A stretch of DNA of 64,000 nucleotides from Theobroma cacao (Eukaryota > Streptophyta > Magnoliopsida > Malvales > Malvaceae), in NCBI RefSeq assembly GCF_000208745.1, contig NC_030858.1, positions 9,351,739-9,415,738 on the forward strand, in the 5' to 3' direction. How positions within the stretch are numbered: position 1 is the first letter of the stretch; each line of letters starts with the position of its first letter. The notes beneath the pieces were generated by a model. It saw only the letters and a list, made by a program, of their open reading frames with translations, ran no database searches and was not told the DNA's origin. The position numbers and the translations under genes were made by a program. Shown here piece by piece: positions 44,642-57,960 of the stretch.

Positions 44642-46790
44642 TAGTAGAACCATTTTCCCCCAACCTACCACCTCTCATTTTACCCTTGACGTATTCTAGA
44701 ACTCTTTTCACTTTCAACCTAGGATAAGTGGACTTCCCATTCCCCCTCTGGAATCTCCTTTTCTTACCTCCTCTAGAACCTTCACAAGTAAATTTATCAA
44801 TAAAAGCCTCATCAACATAAATATTGTGCTTCACAGAAGACCCCTCAATTAGGTCAATTTCTTCTATATCCACACAACCAGACTTGGGTTCTCTAGTGCC
44901 CAAACGATTCAAAGAGAGCCTTGGACTAGCAGAGGTCAACCAAACAAGTTCATTACCTTCCCAAAGCTCACTCACTAGGCTACCAACCCATCTTCTATCC
45001 ACAGGCTCAAGATCAAACCCAATTGGACAACAGAACGACTCATTACATGGACCACCAATTATATAACCATTAGAAACATCTGGGTTTTGTTCAACATAGG
45101 CCAATGTTGCAAGTTTGAGTGATTTTTGTTCCACCAACAAACAGGCCTGGGTAGTGGGAAACCACTAAAATTCTTTCCAAATCAACTGCCCCACCACGAT
45201 CCAACCGAGTTTCCAAAATGTTAGTCCTTTGATGACTGGAGTTGACTTATAAACTAGCATCTATGAATTCTTTTTCAAGGTTACTATTTGCATTAGAATT
45301 TGAGCTATGCAAAGAAGCATGCCATGTAGGAGCTCGTGGGGATCCAACTTCGATTCTGTCCCTTATATTAGAAATCATCAGTTCTTACATTGACATACTC
45401 ACACTAACACTACAAGAATGGCATATTTTGAGTTGGGACCCATCTAAACCGAGCACATTCTCCCAAATCGGACTGTAACATCTTGACACGTCATCTTTTG
45501 ACTTTTCATGAAGTGAATCAACATACTTGCTGCAAAATCTAGTTAAGAAAGCCGTCGATAACTAGCCACCGTGTTTCAACCAACCTTGACTTTAGGCACT
45601 GCCACCAACATCTGACTCACCATTATATTTGCATTCTGGCTTTTCTACCCCTCTCTATTTTTCATTAACCGCTTATCTCTTCAATAACAAAACTCCCCTT
45701 ACTGGTATCCACCCTCACCCTATTAGGAACGATTTGATCATTAGGTAATTCCACCAAGATAAAAGCCTCCTTTTAACTACCTTTAACAGTAGTAATTTTA
45801 TCCATGATGATGAACCTACCCCAAGGCTTCACGACTTGCCTAAAGAAATTACAGTGCCACAAATGAACTAGAACCTCAATCAACTTAATCCAAATAGAAA
45901 TACCATAAGACATTCTCAAGTTACAAAAGGGAATAAGAGATTCGAACTAAAGTTCATAAAGATCGCTATGGTGATCTAAAATAGCATCCATGTCTTTGGT
46001 TTCACCCAAATGTCACAACAACTTGGAGATCTTAAATCTAACACACCTAGACCTCGGTGCCATTCTCAAAAAGACCCAACTGGACTCTACTCAAAGAGAA
46101 ATCATGTCTCAAGATTCCAAAAGTGCTTCTCTCAACCTACTCTATGTCCTCATGGGGAAGGGAAGTATCAAACCACAGAATCTTAAATTCTTTAGTTTCA
46201 ATACCAATGTCACTACAATCATTCATCTTCTTTTTACCTTAGAAGAACTTTGAACTAGATCGGCCGTCTGAGCAACTTCTTGAAGACTCCCTATCATAAT
46301 AGCATCTCGATAGGATTGTTTGGCGACCATCGATATCCTTTCCCTCTCCAGACCGTGACTTGAACCTTCAACAACCTTGGGGACCCTCCGATTATTGTAA
46401 AAGGTGACTTCTTTTACAAGGATGAATCTACCATCAACTTTTCGACCATTTCCAAAATTGACCGCTCTCTTAAGCTCCTCCTTATCTTTATATCAAAAAA
46501 ATGCCAATCTTGAATTCCTTCTCCTATTAATCTTGGCAGAATTTGGAAAGAAGACATCCTTAACTTCACCGTATTCTTCAAAAAATTGTTTCCAAAGCAC
46601 TCTTGGGCACTCTAGAGCTGACATTATCCATGAAGTAGAACGAAGACTTGAACATCACTAATTCTAAGATTTAAAGCCCTTCTACCTGAACCCCTACCTC
46701 CAACATCACCGATCCCTCTGAGCTTTACCCTAGACTTTCTCGCTCTTTCTCTCTCAACTCTCATTTATCATTAAGTGGGTTCAAGTTGTT
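44642..46790 (-). pseudogene. LINE ORF1-like gene with RNA-recognition motif
   Basis: Read on the minus strand from about 46760. A basic start (MRVERERARKSRVKLRG) is followed by an RRM: ECFGNNF or a shifted frame giving FFPNSAKINRRRNSRLAFFRYKDKEELKRAV and NGRKVDGRFILVKEV (46400-46560). Then comes a middle part (SIWIKLIEVLVHLWHCNFF, KPWGRFIIMDKITT; about 45760-45900) like the DUF4283-type domain of plant LINE ORF1. Last is an open 167-codon stretch (44637-45140) rich in charged residues. Such proteins bind element RNA. Stops and shifts make it a pseudogene. The open plus-strand frames over this region are shadows. Confidence 0.65.
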
Positions 46791-47208
46791 AACTTTTTTT
46801 TATCAAATCAAGTTAAGTTAGGTTTAAGTTCGAGCAAGTTGGGTGAGGTTTTCAAGTTTGAGTTAGTTTAGTTAGTTCTGATAGAAAGAAGGTAAAAAAA
46901 TAATAAATTTATAAGTAGTATTTATTAATTTCTTATATATAGTTAAACAGTCATCAGACAGTCAAAATATTTAACATTTTTTTATTTCAAGAAAGATTAA
47001 TTACACATTTGATACTTCAATTAAGCTAAAATATTCGCTTTGGCATATAAAGTTTAAAGATTTGAATTAGATATTCAAAATTTGCTTCTATTAAATAGTT
47101 TACAATAAGACTAACCCATCAATCAAATGGGTGACGTAATAAAAACCAACTAATATGAATGAACCATAAGTCTATTTTCTATTAACTATTTTTTTGATAC
47201 TTCACCTA
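46791..47208. other. Non-coding spacer between two LINE fragments
   Basis: Begins with a G/T-rich 'aggtttaagttcgagcaagttgggt' type repeat (46800-46870), similar to 27205-27440, followed by AT-rich sequence. No gene. Confidence 0.45.
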
Positions 47209-48590
47209 TTTTTTTTCAAGTTGGAAAATTCTCTCAGGGCCTATCTACCCCGTATCTCATGGGACCTTTTACAATTGTCTCGAATCATTTGAATTGCCAC
47301 CTTAGCATCCATTTCGATCCAAACATTTGACATATTATAATCTCGGCATAAAAGTAAATCTCTGTGTAATGCCATTAATCCTGCTTTCAAAGAATTAGTT
47401 GGACCAAAATTCTCAGAAAATCCAAAAATAAGCATACCTATGTGATCACGTAATATGTCCCTCGTAGCATTCTGAAAATTAATTTTTGAATTGCCGTCAA
47501 CATTCAGCTTTAATTTACTTGTTAATGGCTTGATCCAATTAATAATTTTAGGCGGTATATTTTGTTTGTTTGGAAAACCAATGCCCCATGTTGTTGCAAT
47601 TTGAGTGTCCCCTTTCCACTACCATTTTTTCAAAAGGTTTCCCTGAAAAACCTACCTCAAAAATTTCATGATATGCCAAATCACTTTATCAAGGTACATA
47701 CCTAAGTTTTTGGGCTTGGCATAATTTCATTCAACCCACAAGAACCAACAAATAAATAATGGCACTAAAACACGAATATAACCATGTTTGGTGTAATCTT
47801 CTGAATGAAACCATGCCAAGATAGCATGCATAACATTCTAAGGATTAACAACATATATTTAAAAGAATTTTGCAAAATAATTCCAAACTTATTTAACCAC
47901 TAGACTATCTCACAGAATATCCATTAGTGATTCCTCTTAATTGCAACATAGGCATTTCGATGCTAATTGAATACCTTTAGTTTGCATCTGTAACTCCACC
48001 AGTATCCTATTATTTATCATCCGCCACAGAAAGAAAGAGACAAAAAGTGGTATACTTTTATGCCAGATCAACTTACATAATTAACTGCTAGGTATCGAGT
48101 GTCGAATTACTTCCCATCCATTTCTAGTGGTAAACTCTCCATTTGATATAGGTACCCAATAAGCAACATCATCCTTGGAGCTATTGACAGGAATTCATAA
48201 AATATCACTAATCACAGACTCTGGATGAACTCTAAGTTTATCCACATCCCAATTATTATTGTTATAAAAATAATAAACTTGAGTCATGGAATGAATAAAA
48301 GAAGGGGAAAACGTTACCAATGGTTGTTCACCCATCCAACAGTCATACCAGAAAAATAATTCTCTTTTACCAATTCGCCATCTGGTGTTTTGCTTTGTGA
48401 TAGTGTTACCTCCTAACATCCATTTCCAAACTTGGGAATCATGGGATTTAGTAGTGATATTCATTGGGACACGACAAGCACAATACTTAGCTTTCATAAA
48501 TTTTGTCCAAAGGCTATTACAAGTTTTAAATCTCCACCACAGCTTCACTATAATTCGGTATCACATCTGTAAACATTTTTAAAAGAAACA
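47209..48590 (-). pseudogene. LINE ORF2, RT C-terminus, zf-RVT and RNase H
   Basis: Minus strand. 48195-48548 reads KLWWRFKTCNSLWTKFMKAKYC, then SQVWKWMLGGNTITKQNTRWRIGKRELFFWYDCWMG, the region after the LINE reverse transcriptase. At 47930-48065 comes IPLFVSFFLWRMINNRILVELQM and QLASKCLCC, the zf-RVT zinc-binding segment. At 47241-47515 is the RVT_3 RNase H with LNVDGNS, then SLKAGLMALHRDLLLC where Lys replaces the catalytic Glu, and WIEMDAK. A T-run at 47209-47217 is probably the poly-A tail, so the element ends there with RNase H slightly truncated. Confidence 0.85.
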
Positions 48591-49804
48591 AGAAAATCAG
48601 ACCATATATACTAGAATTGTTGTTTCTAGTACGTTAAGACAAGGTCAAAGAGGGGCGGTGAAATTTGAACTTTAGCTTAGGTGATGAGACGACTAGGAAA
48701 GAGTCAGTACTTGAGCGAGCCTTAATATGCTCATATTAACTCCCGTCCCGGAGAAAATCGAGGAAACTTCTCTTTATTGGTGACAACTTTTGCAACATTT
48801 TTATTTATGATTTTTCCCGACTGTGTGATTGATTTTCCTGATTTTTCTTGGAGCTCAAAATTATAGGATACTCAAGTTCTGAATGCTCTAGTTCAAATTT
48901 CCAGTTCAATGTCCTGCGTATGGATAATGAAGCTACATTAACTATAACGGGGATACCAATTCTCAATTAATATTGGTCTATGGTAACTCTGGAGGAGGCA
49001 ATTTCTAGGTAGTGAGTTGTGGAGCAAGCCAAGAGGGACCAAAATATTCTGATGTCGAGATCATGTGCTATGTGAGCCCAGTTCAGATAATGAAGGTAAA
49101 GATCAGCTGGCTAATCAGAAGGTTGCTCACAAGAGCTAGCTATACTGTGAAAATGAGCCAACAAACCTAGGTGAGGCTTGAGGAATTATGGAATCCATAG
49201 GCCGAACATGAAGACTGATTGAAGCAAGCTTGGACGCCTTCAATTCATTGGTCTAACGACAACTCATTTTCAAGTCATAGTGAGCCCAGCACCATCGAGC
49301 TTGGAGACTCGTTGGAAGCACGGCTCGAACCTCCTCCTAGTGATGATCTACCAAACCAGCCGCTAGTGCCCATGCCTACTAATTTCAAAAGAGCCCCTTG
49401 TCCATCAACTCATACACATTCAGACGCGGGAAGGAAATTGCTCACACTAAGGTAGATTCGGAAACTCCAGAAAAGGCTAAAATTTCAAACAAAGCAAAAA
49501 ACATAAGAAATTGGTGGAACTACCTGGAAGAAATCGAAGAAAAAATTTATGGAAAAATTGGCTAAAAAAAGAAGCAAATGAAAATGAAGATAAAGGGTGC
49601 AGCGAGTCAATACCTAAACAACCTAGTTGCAAACTCCTCTCTCTCCAACGATAACTTCATCAATTGAAACGCCATTATCAAACGGGAAGTCGGAGAGATC
49701 CAGAAAGTTGGAAATAGTTGGGTCTTTCTCCCCAAGATGGAGAGTAGCTTGTCATTGACCGACTCATTCACCCTAAATCAGCCAACGCCCAGTGAAGGGG
49801 TAAA
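48591..49804 (+). pseudogene. LINE ORF1, C-terminal part (plus strand), very eroded
   Basis: Mostly unreadable, but near 49625-49790 the plus strand gives ANSSLSNDNFIN, NAIIKREVGEIQKVGNSW and LPKMESSLSLTDSF. This has the L-S-(D/N)-x-x-I-x-x-x-N...E pattern of plant LINE ORF1 C-termini. It is followed by a hAT insertion and then by an endonuclease start at 50809, the normal ORF1-ORF2 order. The 49219-49455 open frame is Ser/Pro-rich and may be part of the same protein. The first 600 bases hold nothing I can identify. Confidence 0.45.
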
Positions 49805-49812
49805 GGCATAAG

Positions 49813-50532
49813 TAGACCTGACAATTCGTGTTTTCGTGTCTTAAACGTGTCAGACACGTTTAGACACGAAACACGTTAAGACTAAATACGAACACAACAC
49901 ATTTAATATTCGTGTCTTAAATTTAAAACACGTACACGTATACGTTTAATACACGTGTAACATGACAAGACACGATTTACACGTTTATTAAACGTGTCAA
50001 TATACGACACGACACTATTAATAATACGTTTAACACGATTAACATGTTTAACATGATTAACACGTTTAACACGATTAAATAAAAATATTTATAATTAAAT
50101 ATAATTTTATTATTTAAATTTAAAATTTATAATTATAAAAATAATTATAACAAAAAAATAATAATAATAACATCAAATATAATAAAATTTAATATAAATA
50201 ACATATATAAAATTCATTATCATATATAAGGTTAAAATACACATCAAATAATTATTAAAAATTATTTATATAAGGTTAAAATAGTCTTTAACTATTAATA
50301 TTTAATAGGTTAATAAACGTATCATGTATACATATTTAAATATGATAACACGATTAAGTAAACGTATTTAAACGTGTTTGTCGTGTCTGACACGTTAAGA
50401 TACAAAAATTTCTGTGTCTTAACATGTCAGATATGATTAGACACGAAACACGTTAAGGATAAACTCAAAACCTGTTTAACTCGTATCTTCTCGTGTCGTG
50501 TTAACGTGTCGTATCTAAAATTGTCAGGTCTA
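49813..50532. mobile_element. Non-autonomous hAT element, 720 bp
   Basis: Perfect-looking inverted ends TAGACCTGACAATT and AATTGTCAGGTCTA. Flanks are GGCATAAG (49805-49812) and AGCATAAG (50533-50540), an 8-bp duplication with one change. CGTGTC/GACACG subterminal repeats fill both ends. Its left 400 bp match the left end of the transposase-bearing hAT (51180 on) and, inverted, the right end of 5675-7906. No ORF. Confidence 0.93.
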
Positions 50533-50540
50533 AGCATAAG

Positions 50541-51179
50541 TCACTTTTATCTAACTTTAGCAATTTTATTATTGACTAATAAATGTTTCGCGATGCTAGC
50601 TTCTGAGTTTTACTTTACCGTTTTTGGATGCTGTTTTATGCTTGGTTGCACCTTTTTGCATGGATCCTTTTGTGTTCTTATTCTGGATTTTGATGTTGGT
50701 ACAATTATTTCATGACATTTAATTGCTCATATTGGGTTGGATAGTTTCCCCACCGACATATTGTATTTCTCCAACACTTGTCTCCTTCACTGGTTCGTTG
50801 AGGTATTATGAAGCTGCTATCATGGAACGTAAGAGGTTTGAGAACTTGCCTGAAAACGAGGATGGTCAAAAAATTAATTGCGCCATCGGAGTCGACATGG
50901 TGCTCCTACAAGAATTAAACTTTCCATCCTATTGTCAGGAGAATTCCCAAATTATGGCCATATGATAATTTGATTGGGTCACATCACCGACAGCTAGGAG
51001 ATCAGGCAGACTAATAATTATGTGATACACGTCCTCCTTATACAAAAATGTTGAAATTATCAGAAAGGGGAATGACTCTCCCTTGACTTTGACTGCATCA
51101 TAATCAATGTCTGCGCGCAATGCTGATCAAAGGAAAAACCACAACTTGGGAAGGAGCTATTCTCACTAAAGGCAAGCAG
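50541..51179 (+). pseudogene. LINE ORF2, endonuclease start
   Basis: At 50809 the plus strand reads MKLLSWNVRGLR, the diagnostic N-terminus of the APE-type endonuclease of plant L1 elements (WN-x-R-G-L). After a frameshift, GVDMVLLQELNF (about 50890-50925) matches the next block (V-D-x-V-x-x-Q-E-T), where the Glu is catalytic. After that the text decays, and the hAT element begins at 51180. The 270 bases before the ATG are an ORF1-ORF2 spacer or UTR. Confidence 0.7.
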
Positions 51180-51862
51180 TAGAGGTGGCAAGTTGTGTTC
51201 GCGTATTTAATGTTGTCAGATTAATATAAGATATTAATGATTATTTGAGTAAATATGAATACAATACAAATAATTATTTATATTAAAATTTAAAACACTT
51301 ATATAAAAACAATAATTAATCATGTAACACGACACAATTAATATATTTATTAAATATTTTAAATTTTTTTTCTAGACACGACACAATATGAAAGTACGAA
51401 TAATGATTAACACATTTAACATGTTTAATACGTTTTACACATTTACACAATTAAATTACAAATATTTAATTTTATCATTCAAATTTAAATCAATAATTAC
51501 AAAAATAACTATAACAAAATTAATAATAACATCAAATATAATAAAATTTAACATAAATAACACTTATTAACATCTACCCTAAAAATACTAATAATATCTA
51601 AAATCATCCATAATTTTCAACCATAATTAAATACATATCAACCATGAACAATTCCAAACACCAAACCATAAACAATACCTAACACCAAACCAAAATCGAA
51701 ATATCTCTTACCAATGTCATATCATTCCAGTGTCCCAAAACTTAACAATGAAATGGAAACAATATATTAATAAATTGGATCAAAAGAAAAAATATTAAAT
51801 AAAATTTAAAATTTAAAATTTAGTTTAAAGCATTACCTTTTAGTGTTAATCTTTGACATCAA

Positions 51863-53022
51863 TCATAGATCATTATGTTGATACCATCTCTTCCTTGCTA
51901 ATATAAAAGTCATGACATCTGTGGTAAGGTTGTTCAACTCTGTTTCTACAGATTCTACAATATAAAAAATGTTCATTAGAAACATAAATAAATCAAACTT
52001 ACTCTAATCATGCATTTAAACACAAGAAACATAACTAAAAACAAAATTAAAGAATGAGAATGTATTACCCATTTTCCCAAATAGCCAATCTTTAGAACAT
52101 AAAATTGCCTCCGCAACATCTGGTTTAAGTGAGATCCAATATTGATCAAGAACTATACTACCAACACTAAAACCATATTTCGGAAGCCATTGTGGATACA
52201 AGAATGGCCAAGACAAACAAGCCATGGCATCAACCTCAAGATAATGGAACTAATTTGTCTTCTAATATTGTAAAATATCCAATTCTATTGTCGCATCAAT
52301 TTTTTGTTCATCCAAACATTGCTCTAGTTAAGAATTGTTGCTGGCAACCTTAAACTTACGTTAAAAATTCTCAAACTTCTAATTAACAAAAACAAAACAA
52401 TTAAAAAAATCAAATAAAAAACAACAAATAATATTTCAAAACTAAAAAGAATTACCTTTAAGGACTCCATTCTCCTCGTTTCCAACTTTCTCCCAAAAGG
52501 TAAGTCATAAAAAGTGTGATTTAAAGATGATGATGGACTATCAAAAACCTTGACGACATATTCATTATAAAGAGCAAATAAATGATCTTTAACGTTTTTT
52601 AATGCAACTGAATTTCTCCTATAAAGCTTCGTGTAACTCTATTCCACAAATTGAATCTTGTATCGAGGATCAAATATCTCAACTATAGCTAAATCATACT
52701 AAATTCATATCAATACTTGTCAAACTTATGAAACATTTCAGTAGCAATAGTTTTCAGGTACATATCATCCCTACTCATATGTTCTTGCAAGGTTATGCAT
52801 GCCATGAATACCGAAGGAAAATACAAGTTGGCTGTGGGATACTTTGTTTTAGAAAACACACAAGTAATATCATAAAAGACATTTAAGAGCTTTCTAAGTT
52901 TCTCAACTCTATCCCATTCATCTCTAGATGAACAAGTCTTAAAATTTGAATCATTAATTTCAAAATGAGAAAAAGCCAACTAAAAATAAAATGCACTTTC
53001 AAGCATGAGAAATGTGGAGTTA
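51863..53022 (-). pseudogene. hAT transposase, C-terminal half (RICESLEEPER-like)
   Basis: C-terminal half of the transposase. Just left of the copia the minus strand reads STFLMLESAFYF, then LAFSHFEI, DEWDRVEKLRKLLNVFYDITCVFSKTKYPTANLYF (52840-52925, in blocks) and MFHKFDKY, all typical of BED-type plant hAT transposases. After a degenerate middle comes GSIVLDQYWISLKPDVAEAILCSKDWLFG (52080-52165), the hAT dimerisation domain. Two probable introns are visible: 52379-52455 and 51955-52068, each with GT and AG ends. The last exon encodes ESVETELNNLTTDVMTF and a stop at 51863-51865. In-frame stops near 52690 and elsewhere make it non-functional. Confidence 0.88.
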
Positions 53023-55024
53023 TGTTGGTCCTAATGGAGTGCTAAAGGAGAGTGAATAACACTTTTAAAAAATTTTGATGGAAACTTTTAAGGTTGAAGA
53101 ACTATCGAAGGATTTTGAAAAGAAGAGTTTAAAACTTATAAAGGCAGAAAATTACCAAGTAAAGAGAAGTGGACAAAACACAAGTATTTATAGTGGTTCC
53201 ATTCATTTAACCTACATCCACTCCCTTGATCTCCCAATCAAGGATTTTCAACCCAACTTCACTAAACCAGTGGAATTGATAGCTTCCACCAAGCTTTTAC
53301 AAGAAGAGCTTCTAACCCAAGCTCAAAACTCTTACAAGATTTGCTATGCTTTCCTAAGCTTAATCGACCCCTTAGAGTGTCTCTCACACTTCAAGTAAAC
53401 AAAAAATAAAGAAAAGGTGAATTACAATTGATCACTTAACTGATTTAAGATGTACAAAGTTATGATTAAACACTTTTTCAAAGGTTGTGAGTGAAATAAA
53501 AGTGTCAAGAGAAGGTTTTTGGTCTTCTAAACTCAAAATCACTTTAAATGACTTCTTTCCACCATTTTTGACCATTTGAATTTCTATTTATACTTGGAAG
53601 ATAGTTTCTAGCCGTTAGAAATAGTTTTGGAGCAAAAATAGTCATTATTTTGTCTTCTAGCGACTATTTTCAAATAGGCAGACAAGATTTCGTTAACTGG
53701 TTACAAACAAGCTCTAACCGATTAGCCCTTATCTGACTTGCACTGTATAGCAACTCTATTTACTGTGTTAACTGATCAAATGAGGCTCTAACTAATTAAA
53801 AAATCTCTGTTTTCAAAGTTCTCTACTTAACAGACTTCCTTTAATTGGTTAACCTCCCCTTAATTGATTGAAGCTTCACTTCCTTTAACTTTAACCGATT
53901 AACATTATCTTTAATCAATTAGAAAATCTTTGAATTTGAATTTCTCCATTTTGGCTTCCTTCAACGGTCAACGTTATTTTAAATTTGGATTTTAGCGCTT
54001 GAAAGTACTTCAGGTCTTGTGCTTTAATCGATTAATCCCATTCCTTAACTAATTAACATGCTTTTGTCTTTAACTTCCAGCACCTTCTCCATCAGTTAAG
54101 CTTGGTGCTAACTGATTAAGGCCTTTCTGTCTTACTTTTATCCAGTGCCTATTTATGCCTTAACTAGTTAAGGCTTCATGTTAACCAGTTAATAGTTTTT
54201 TGTCTTCGTTAATCTTTTTTCTTTCTTTCTTTATTTAACTGATTAACCCATCTTCAAACTTAGTAAGCTTCTTGACTTGCCTTTAATTGACAAATATATT
54301 AAAGAATTTAAGCTTTCTTCTACACACTTAAATAATATAATAGGACACCAATGAATGGGAATGTTTTGCTATAATAAAAAACATATATAGTCAACATTCT
54401 CTTTCTCTTATTTTTGATGATGACAAAACACTCTTAGATTAAAAATGTAATGTCTATGTTTAGTGTGAATGCTTTAAATCTTTACGCATAATGAGGATTG
54501 CTCCAGCTTAGTTACTGCATCTACTTTTCTTTAAAGATTTGCAATAAAATATTTATAATATCCATAGTAGCTAAACAAGATATACAATATCTATAGTAGT
54601 TAAACAAGATATATTGAATATTCATAATAACTAGCACATAATATTCAACAAAATCATAACTAAGCATCACACATAAGTTAAACATAAAGACTTATCAAAC
54701 TCTATTTAACTTAGTTTTCCTACTCTCTCTTTTTGTCATCATTAAATAAGATATTCAAAACTTCCCCTTAACGTGTGCATCTAGATTTTCCTTTAATCTT
54801 TAAATTAGACTTTAATGAATGGGAATCATAAGCAGTCTTACAATTAAATCATACAAGCTTATAGATATAGTTCAATAACTTCAGGAGTCAAGCTTGTAAC
54901 TATGTAAAAACAAATATATGAAAGTTAAATCATTTGAAGTACTTGTCATGCATCACTCAAATAATGTTCAAGCAAATTTGATCATTTTGTCATAATCAAA
55001 ACTATAATAATTTTAAAGCTAATA
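53023..55024 (-). repeat. Copia 3' LTR, 2002 bp
   Basis: Direct repeat of 59555-61538, TGTTGGTCC to GCTAATA. A TATAAATA on the minus strand lies at 53585-53592. About 14 variants of TTAAYCGATTAA lie between 53692 and 54247. Confidence 0.92.
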
Positions 55025-57400
55025 ATCTCTCCCTTTTTGATATAACAAAACTATGAGCATAATTTACATTTGAAATGATTTTAAAATCTCCCCCTCAACA
55101 TATGTATAAAATTAAATTTGCTCATAAACCTTCTCCCCCCTTTTTGTTATATAAAAATCATCAAGAATATAAGCATTAAAACCATGAATATGTAACCATA
55201 AAGCCACCAAGTCATCATATATATGCACTTAATATCCTCAACCAAGCCATTAAAAAATATGACCATTAAACACATTCAAGTATTAATTCATCAAGAGAAT
55301 CATCAATAAGAATGCCACATGTATATATATCTATAAGTGAAATGTAGACATAACATTTATGAAGTTCAAGAAAGATAGGCATAAAAATGTTCAATAAGCA
55401 CATAAATCGTATTTCAGCTCTAATACCAAGTATTAAAGCTCAATGTACCAATTGATAGATATAAGTAAAATCTCCCCCTTTGTAAAAGCACAATATCAAT
55501 TATGAGAGATGGAATCATTTTAAAGCTCATTATATCAATTGGTAAAGCACTAGTAAAGACTCCCCTATCATTAAACATCCCTAGCATATCAACTTCAAGG
55601 CTTAATCACATTGAAGAAAGATATGATCAGTTTAAAGCTCAAGTGATAAGAGACAATTTTAAAGCTTGATGCTAATTATAAAGCTAAATACTACTTGAGA
55701 AAACTTAAGGCTTGATACCAATTATGCATTTCAACATTCAAGTTTTAGTGAGAAGCAATATAAGGCACAATATCAATTTTGGTGTTTAGAAAGATGTTAC
55801 CAATAGTGAAGAACACCAAATGTTGAATTGTCACTAAACCTTGTTGTTAAAGATCTCAATTCCTCATGAAATCAATGACAATGATTAACTCCCCCTTAAG
55901 AAATTATAAGCTCAACACAAATTGTTAAAGATCCTTAATAGATCAAATATTAGGAGAGAAATCATGACTTTAAATCAAGTTTAAAGTGTATTTTAAAAGC
56001 AAGTTTAAAAGCACAAAACTATTTTAATCGATTAAAGTTAACTTTAATTGGTATAAATCTTCTGACTTTAAATCTCAACTTTACACAGAAGTAAATTAAT
56101 TAATTTAAAGGACTTTTTAATCAATTAAAATGAACACACTCTAGTCCAGAATCATTTTAATCAATTAAAACATAATTTTAACCAATTGAAACCCCATTCT
56201 AAGCACATGAAACAACTTTTAATTGATCAAAACAAGAGATTAAAGCATATTTGATATAAAAATTCATCAAAAACATCTTCAAATCAATTCAATCAAAGAG
56301 AGCAAAAAGGTTTAATCTCTATTTTCAAAATTTTGCACTTAAAACACACAAGATTTAAACTGGATATGCTTTGTGTAAAGTCATGATCTCAATGTCACTC
56401 AATTTTGTTTAATTATGCTCTAAATGATTTATGAAATATGCAATTAGTATAATGAATCATGTTTATGCATGTTAAGGGTCATTTTCAAATATCTCACAAT
56501 CATGTGCCAAAATCCCCTTATGACCATTCAAGCTTACAAGTAAGCAATGCACATCCAATAAGAACAAGTCAATAAGTATTTTCATCATGAAACAAACTTG
56601 CCCAATATTATAAACTTAAGGATAGCAAACATTTTTCTCATATAAGCTCATCTTGCTTTCAAAATTCCCATTCAAGTAGTCAAAGCTTATCATACACAAT
56701 TTTAACCAACTTAAAACATTTAAATATGTCTTAAATGACAAAGCAAAGTTGTTCAAGTGGTTAAATTATTTTAGACACAAGGAAATCTCAAAGTCAAATC
56801 TTCAAACTCAATTGTCCTTGTTTATGCTACTAGGATAAGCAATTATGCAAATTAGTCTATTGATCACATTAGCCACATCTCATGTTATAAACATCAAACC
56901 TTTAATGCTTAAAATATGCTCTAAAATCATTTTTCCAAAAACAAAAATGAATCAATTTCATAAAACATGAGAAAATTATATCAAAACAATTTTTTCAAAA
57001 TTAAGCAAAATCAAAAAAACAAACAAGCAACTTTTTTAAAAAAATTAAAAACTTTTGGCATAAGTATGAGGATATAATCAAGATCAAAGATAAGCATATA
57101 CTCAGTATTTAGGCCCATACTCCTTTCAACATTATGCAATTTATAGCATGTATCATATCAAATCAAATTGTATAATCAAAATTTATCAATAAAGAACAAA
57201 TAAGAGTAGACAAAGAATTATACACTTAATATTCAAGCAAGAAAAGGCAATCAAGTTCTCAATTAAAAAGGCAAACAAAAACCAAGCTAAATCAATCAAT
57301 CTCAAGAATTTGATAACCAAGCAAAATAAAAACCAACAACCAAATATCACAATTTGACAAATAAATGACTTTTGGTATAAAAATCACCCAATTTCCATTG
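55025..57400 (-). other. Copia 3' internal region without readable ORF
   Basis: A minus-strand polypurine tract (55025-55040) adjoins the LTR and is the likely plus-strand primer. Further purine tracts appear as pyrimidine runs on the plus strand at about 55085, 55130, 55470 and 55888. TTAATCGATTAA-like motifs occur at 56025-56225. In the related copia this position holds the third ORF, but here I cannot read one. Confidence 0.6.
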
Positions 57401-57960
57401 TATGTCTAGAAGGCATTCAATCTTCCAGAATTTGTTCCCCCTTGCTTTAGAACACCTACAAGAAACACTTTTCATATGATCTTTGGTATCCAAATTACTT
57501 TGGATTCTTGATAGTTAGTCTCACTATACAAAGTTCCTTTTATAATACACACTTGTTTAACTTTATAAGGTAGATATTTCTTAATTGAACAAGTGAGCGA
57601 AATATGACCATGAAAGTTACAAAAAATACATTTGGTCGTCTTTGAAAGTGGGAATTCATGAAAACTTTTTGCTTTTCATTTGTCAAATCTTCAAGCTTTA
57701 TCTAAATTCTCTTTTCTCAAAACAATCTTTGCTTTCATTAGGAAATCATTTTCAACATTAAATTTTGAAATCATTTTCTTGTATTTCAAATTCATTTTGT
57801 CATATTGACATAAATATTTTCAAACTTTTTGCCAATGAATACAACTTTGTTAAATCAATGTCAATCACATGGCATGCATGAGAATAAAAAAAAACTCAAA
57901 ATCCTCTATCACAAAGTTGAATAATGCTCAATTAGACATGCTTTAGGCCTTTAACAAGTA
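57401..57960 (-). pseudogene. Foreign or duplicated copia gag zinc-knuckle fragment
   Basis: Minus strand downstream of protease. KGLKH and IIQLCDRGF (about 57900-57945) continue the protease linker. Farther on, KENLDKA (about 57690) and C-I-F-C-N-F-H-G-H-I-S-L-T-C (57595-57640) form a complete CCHC knuckle, then KVIWIPK (57480-57500). A knuckle after the protease is out of order. The text fits the gag C-terminus of another copia group better than this element's own gag. Confidence 0.5.

Noticed and set aside
44824..45066. Plus-strand 80-codon frame
   Set aside because: Shadow of the minus-strand LINE ORF1 reading over the same bases.
53692..54247. Regularly recurring TTAATCGATTAA motif as a CRISPR-like array
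   Set aside because: Spacing is irregular, the copies are imperfect, the motif lies in LTRs of a plant retroelement, and no cas-like gene exists. Reported instead as a palindrome cluster.
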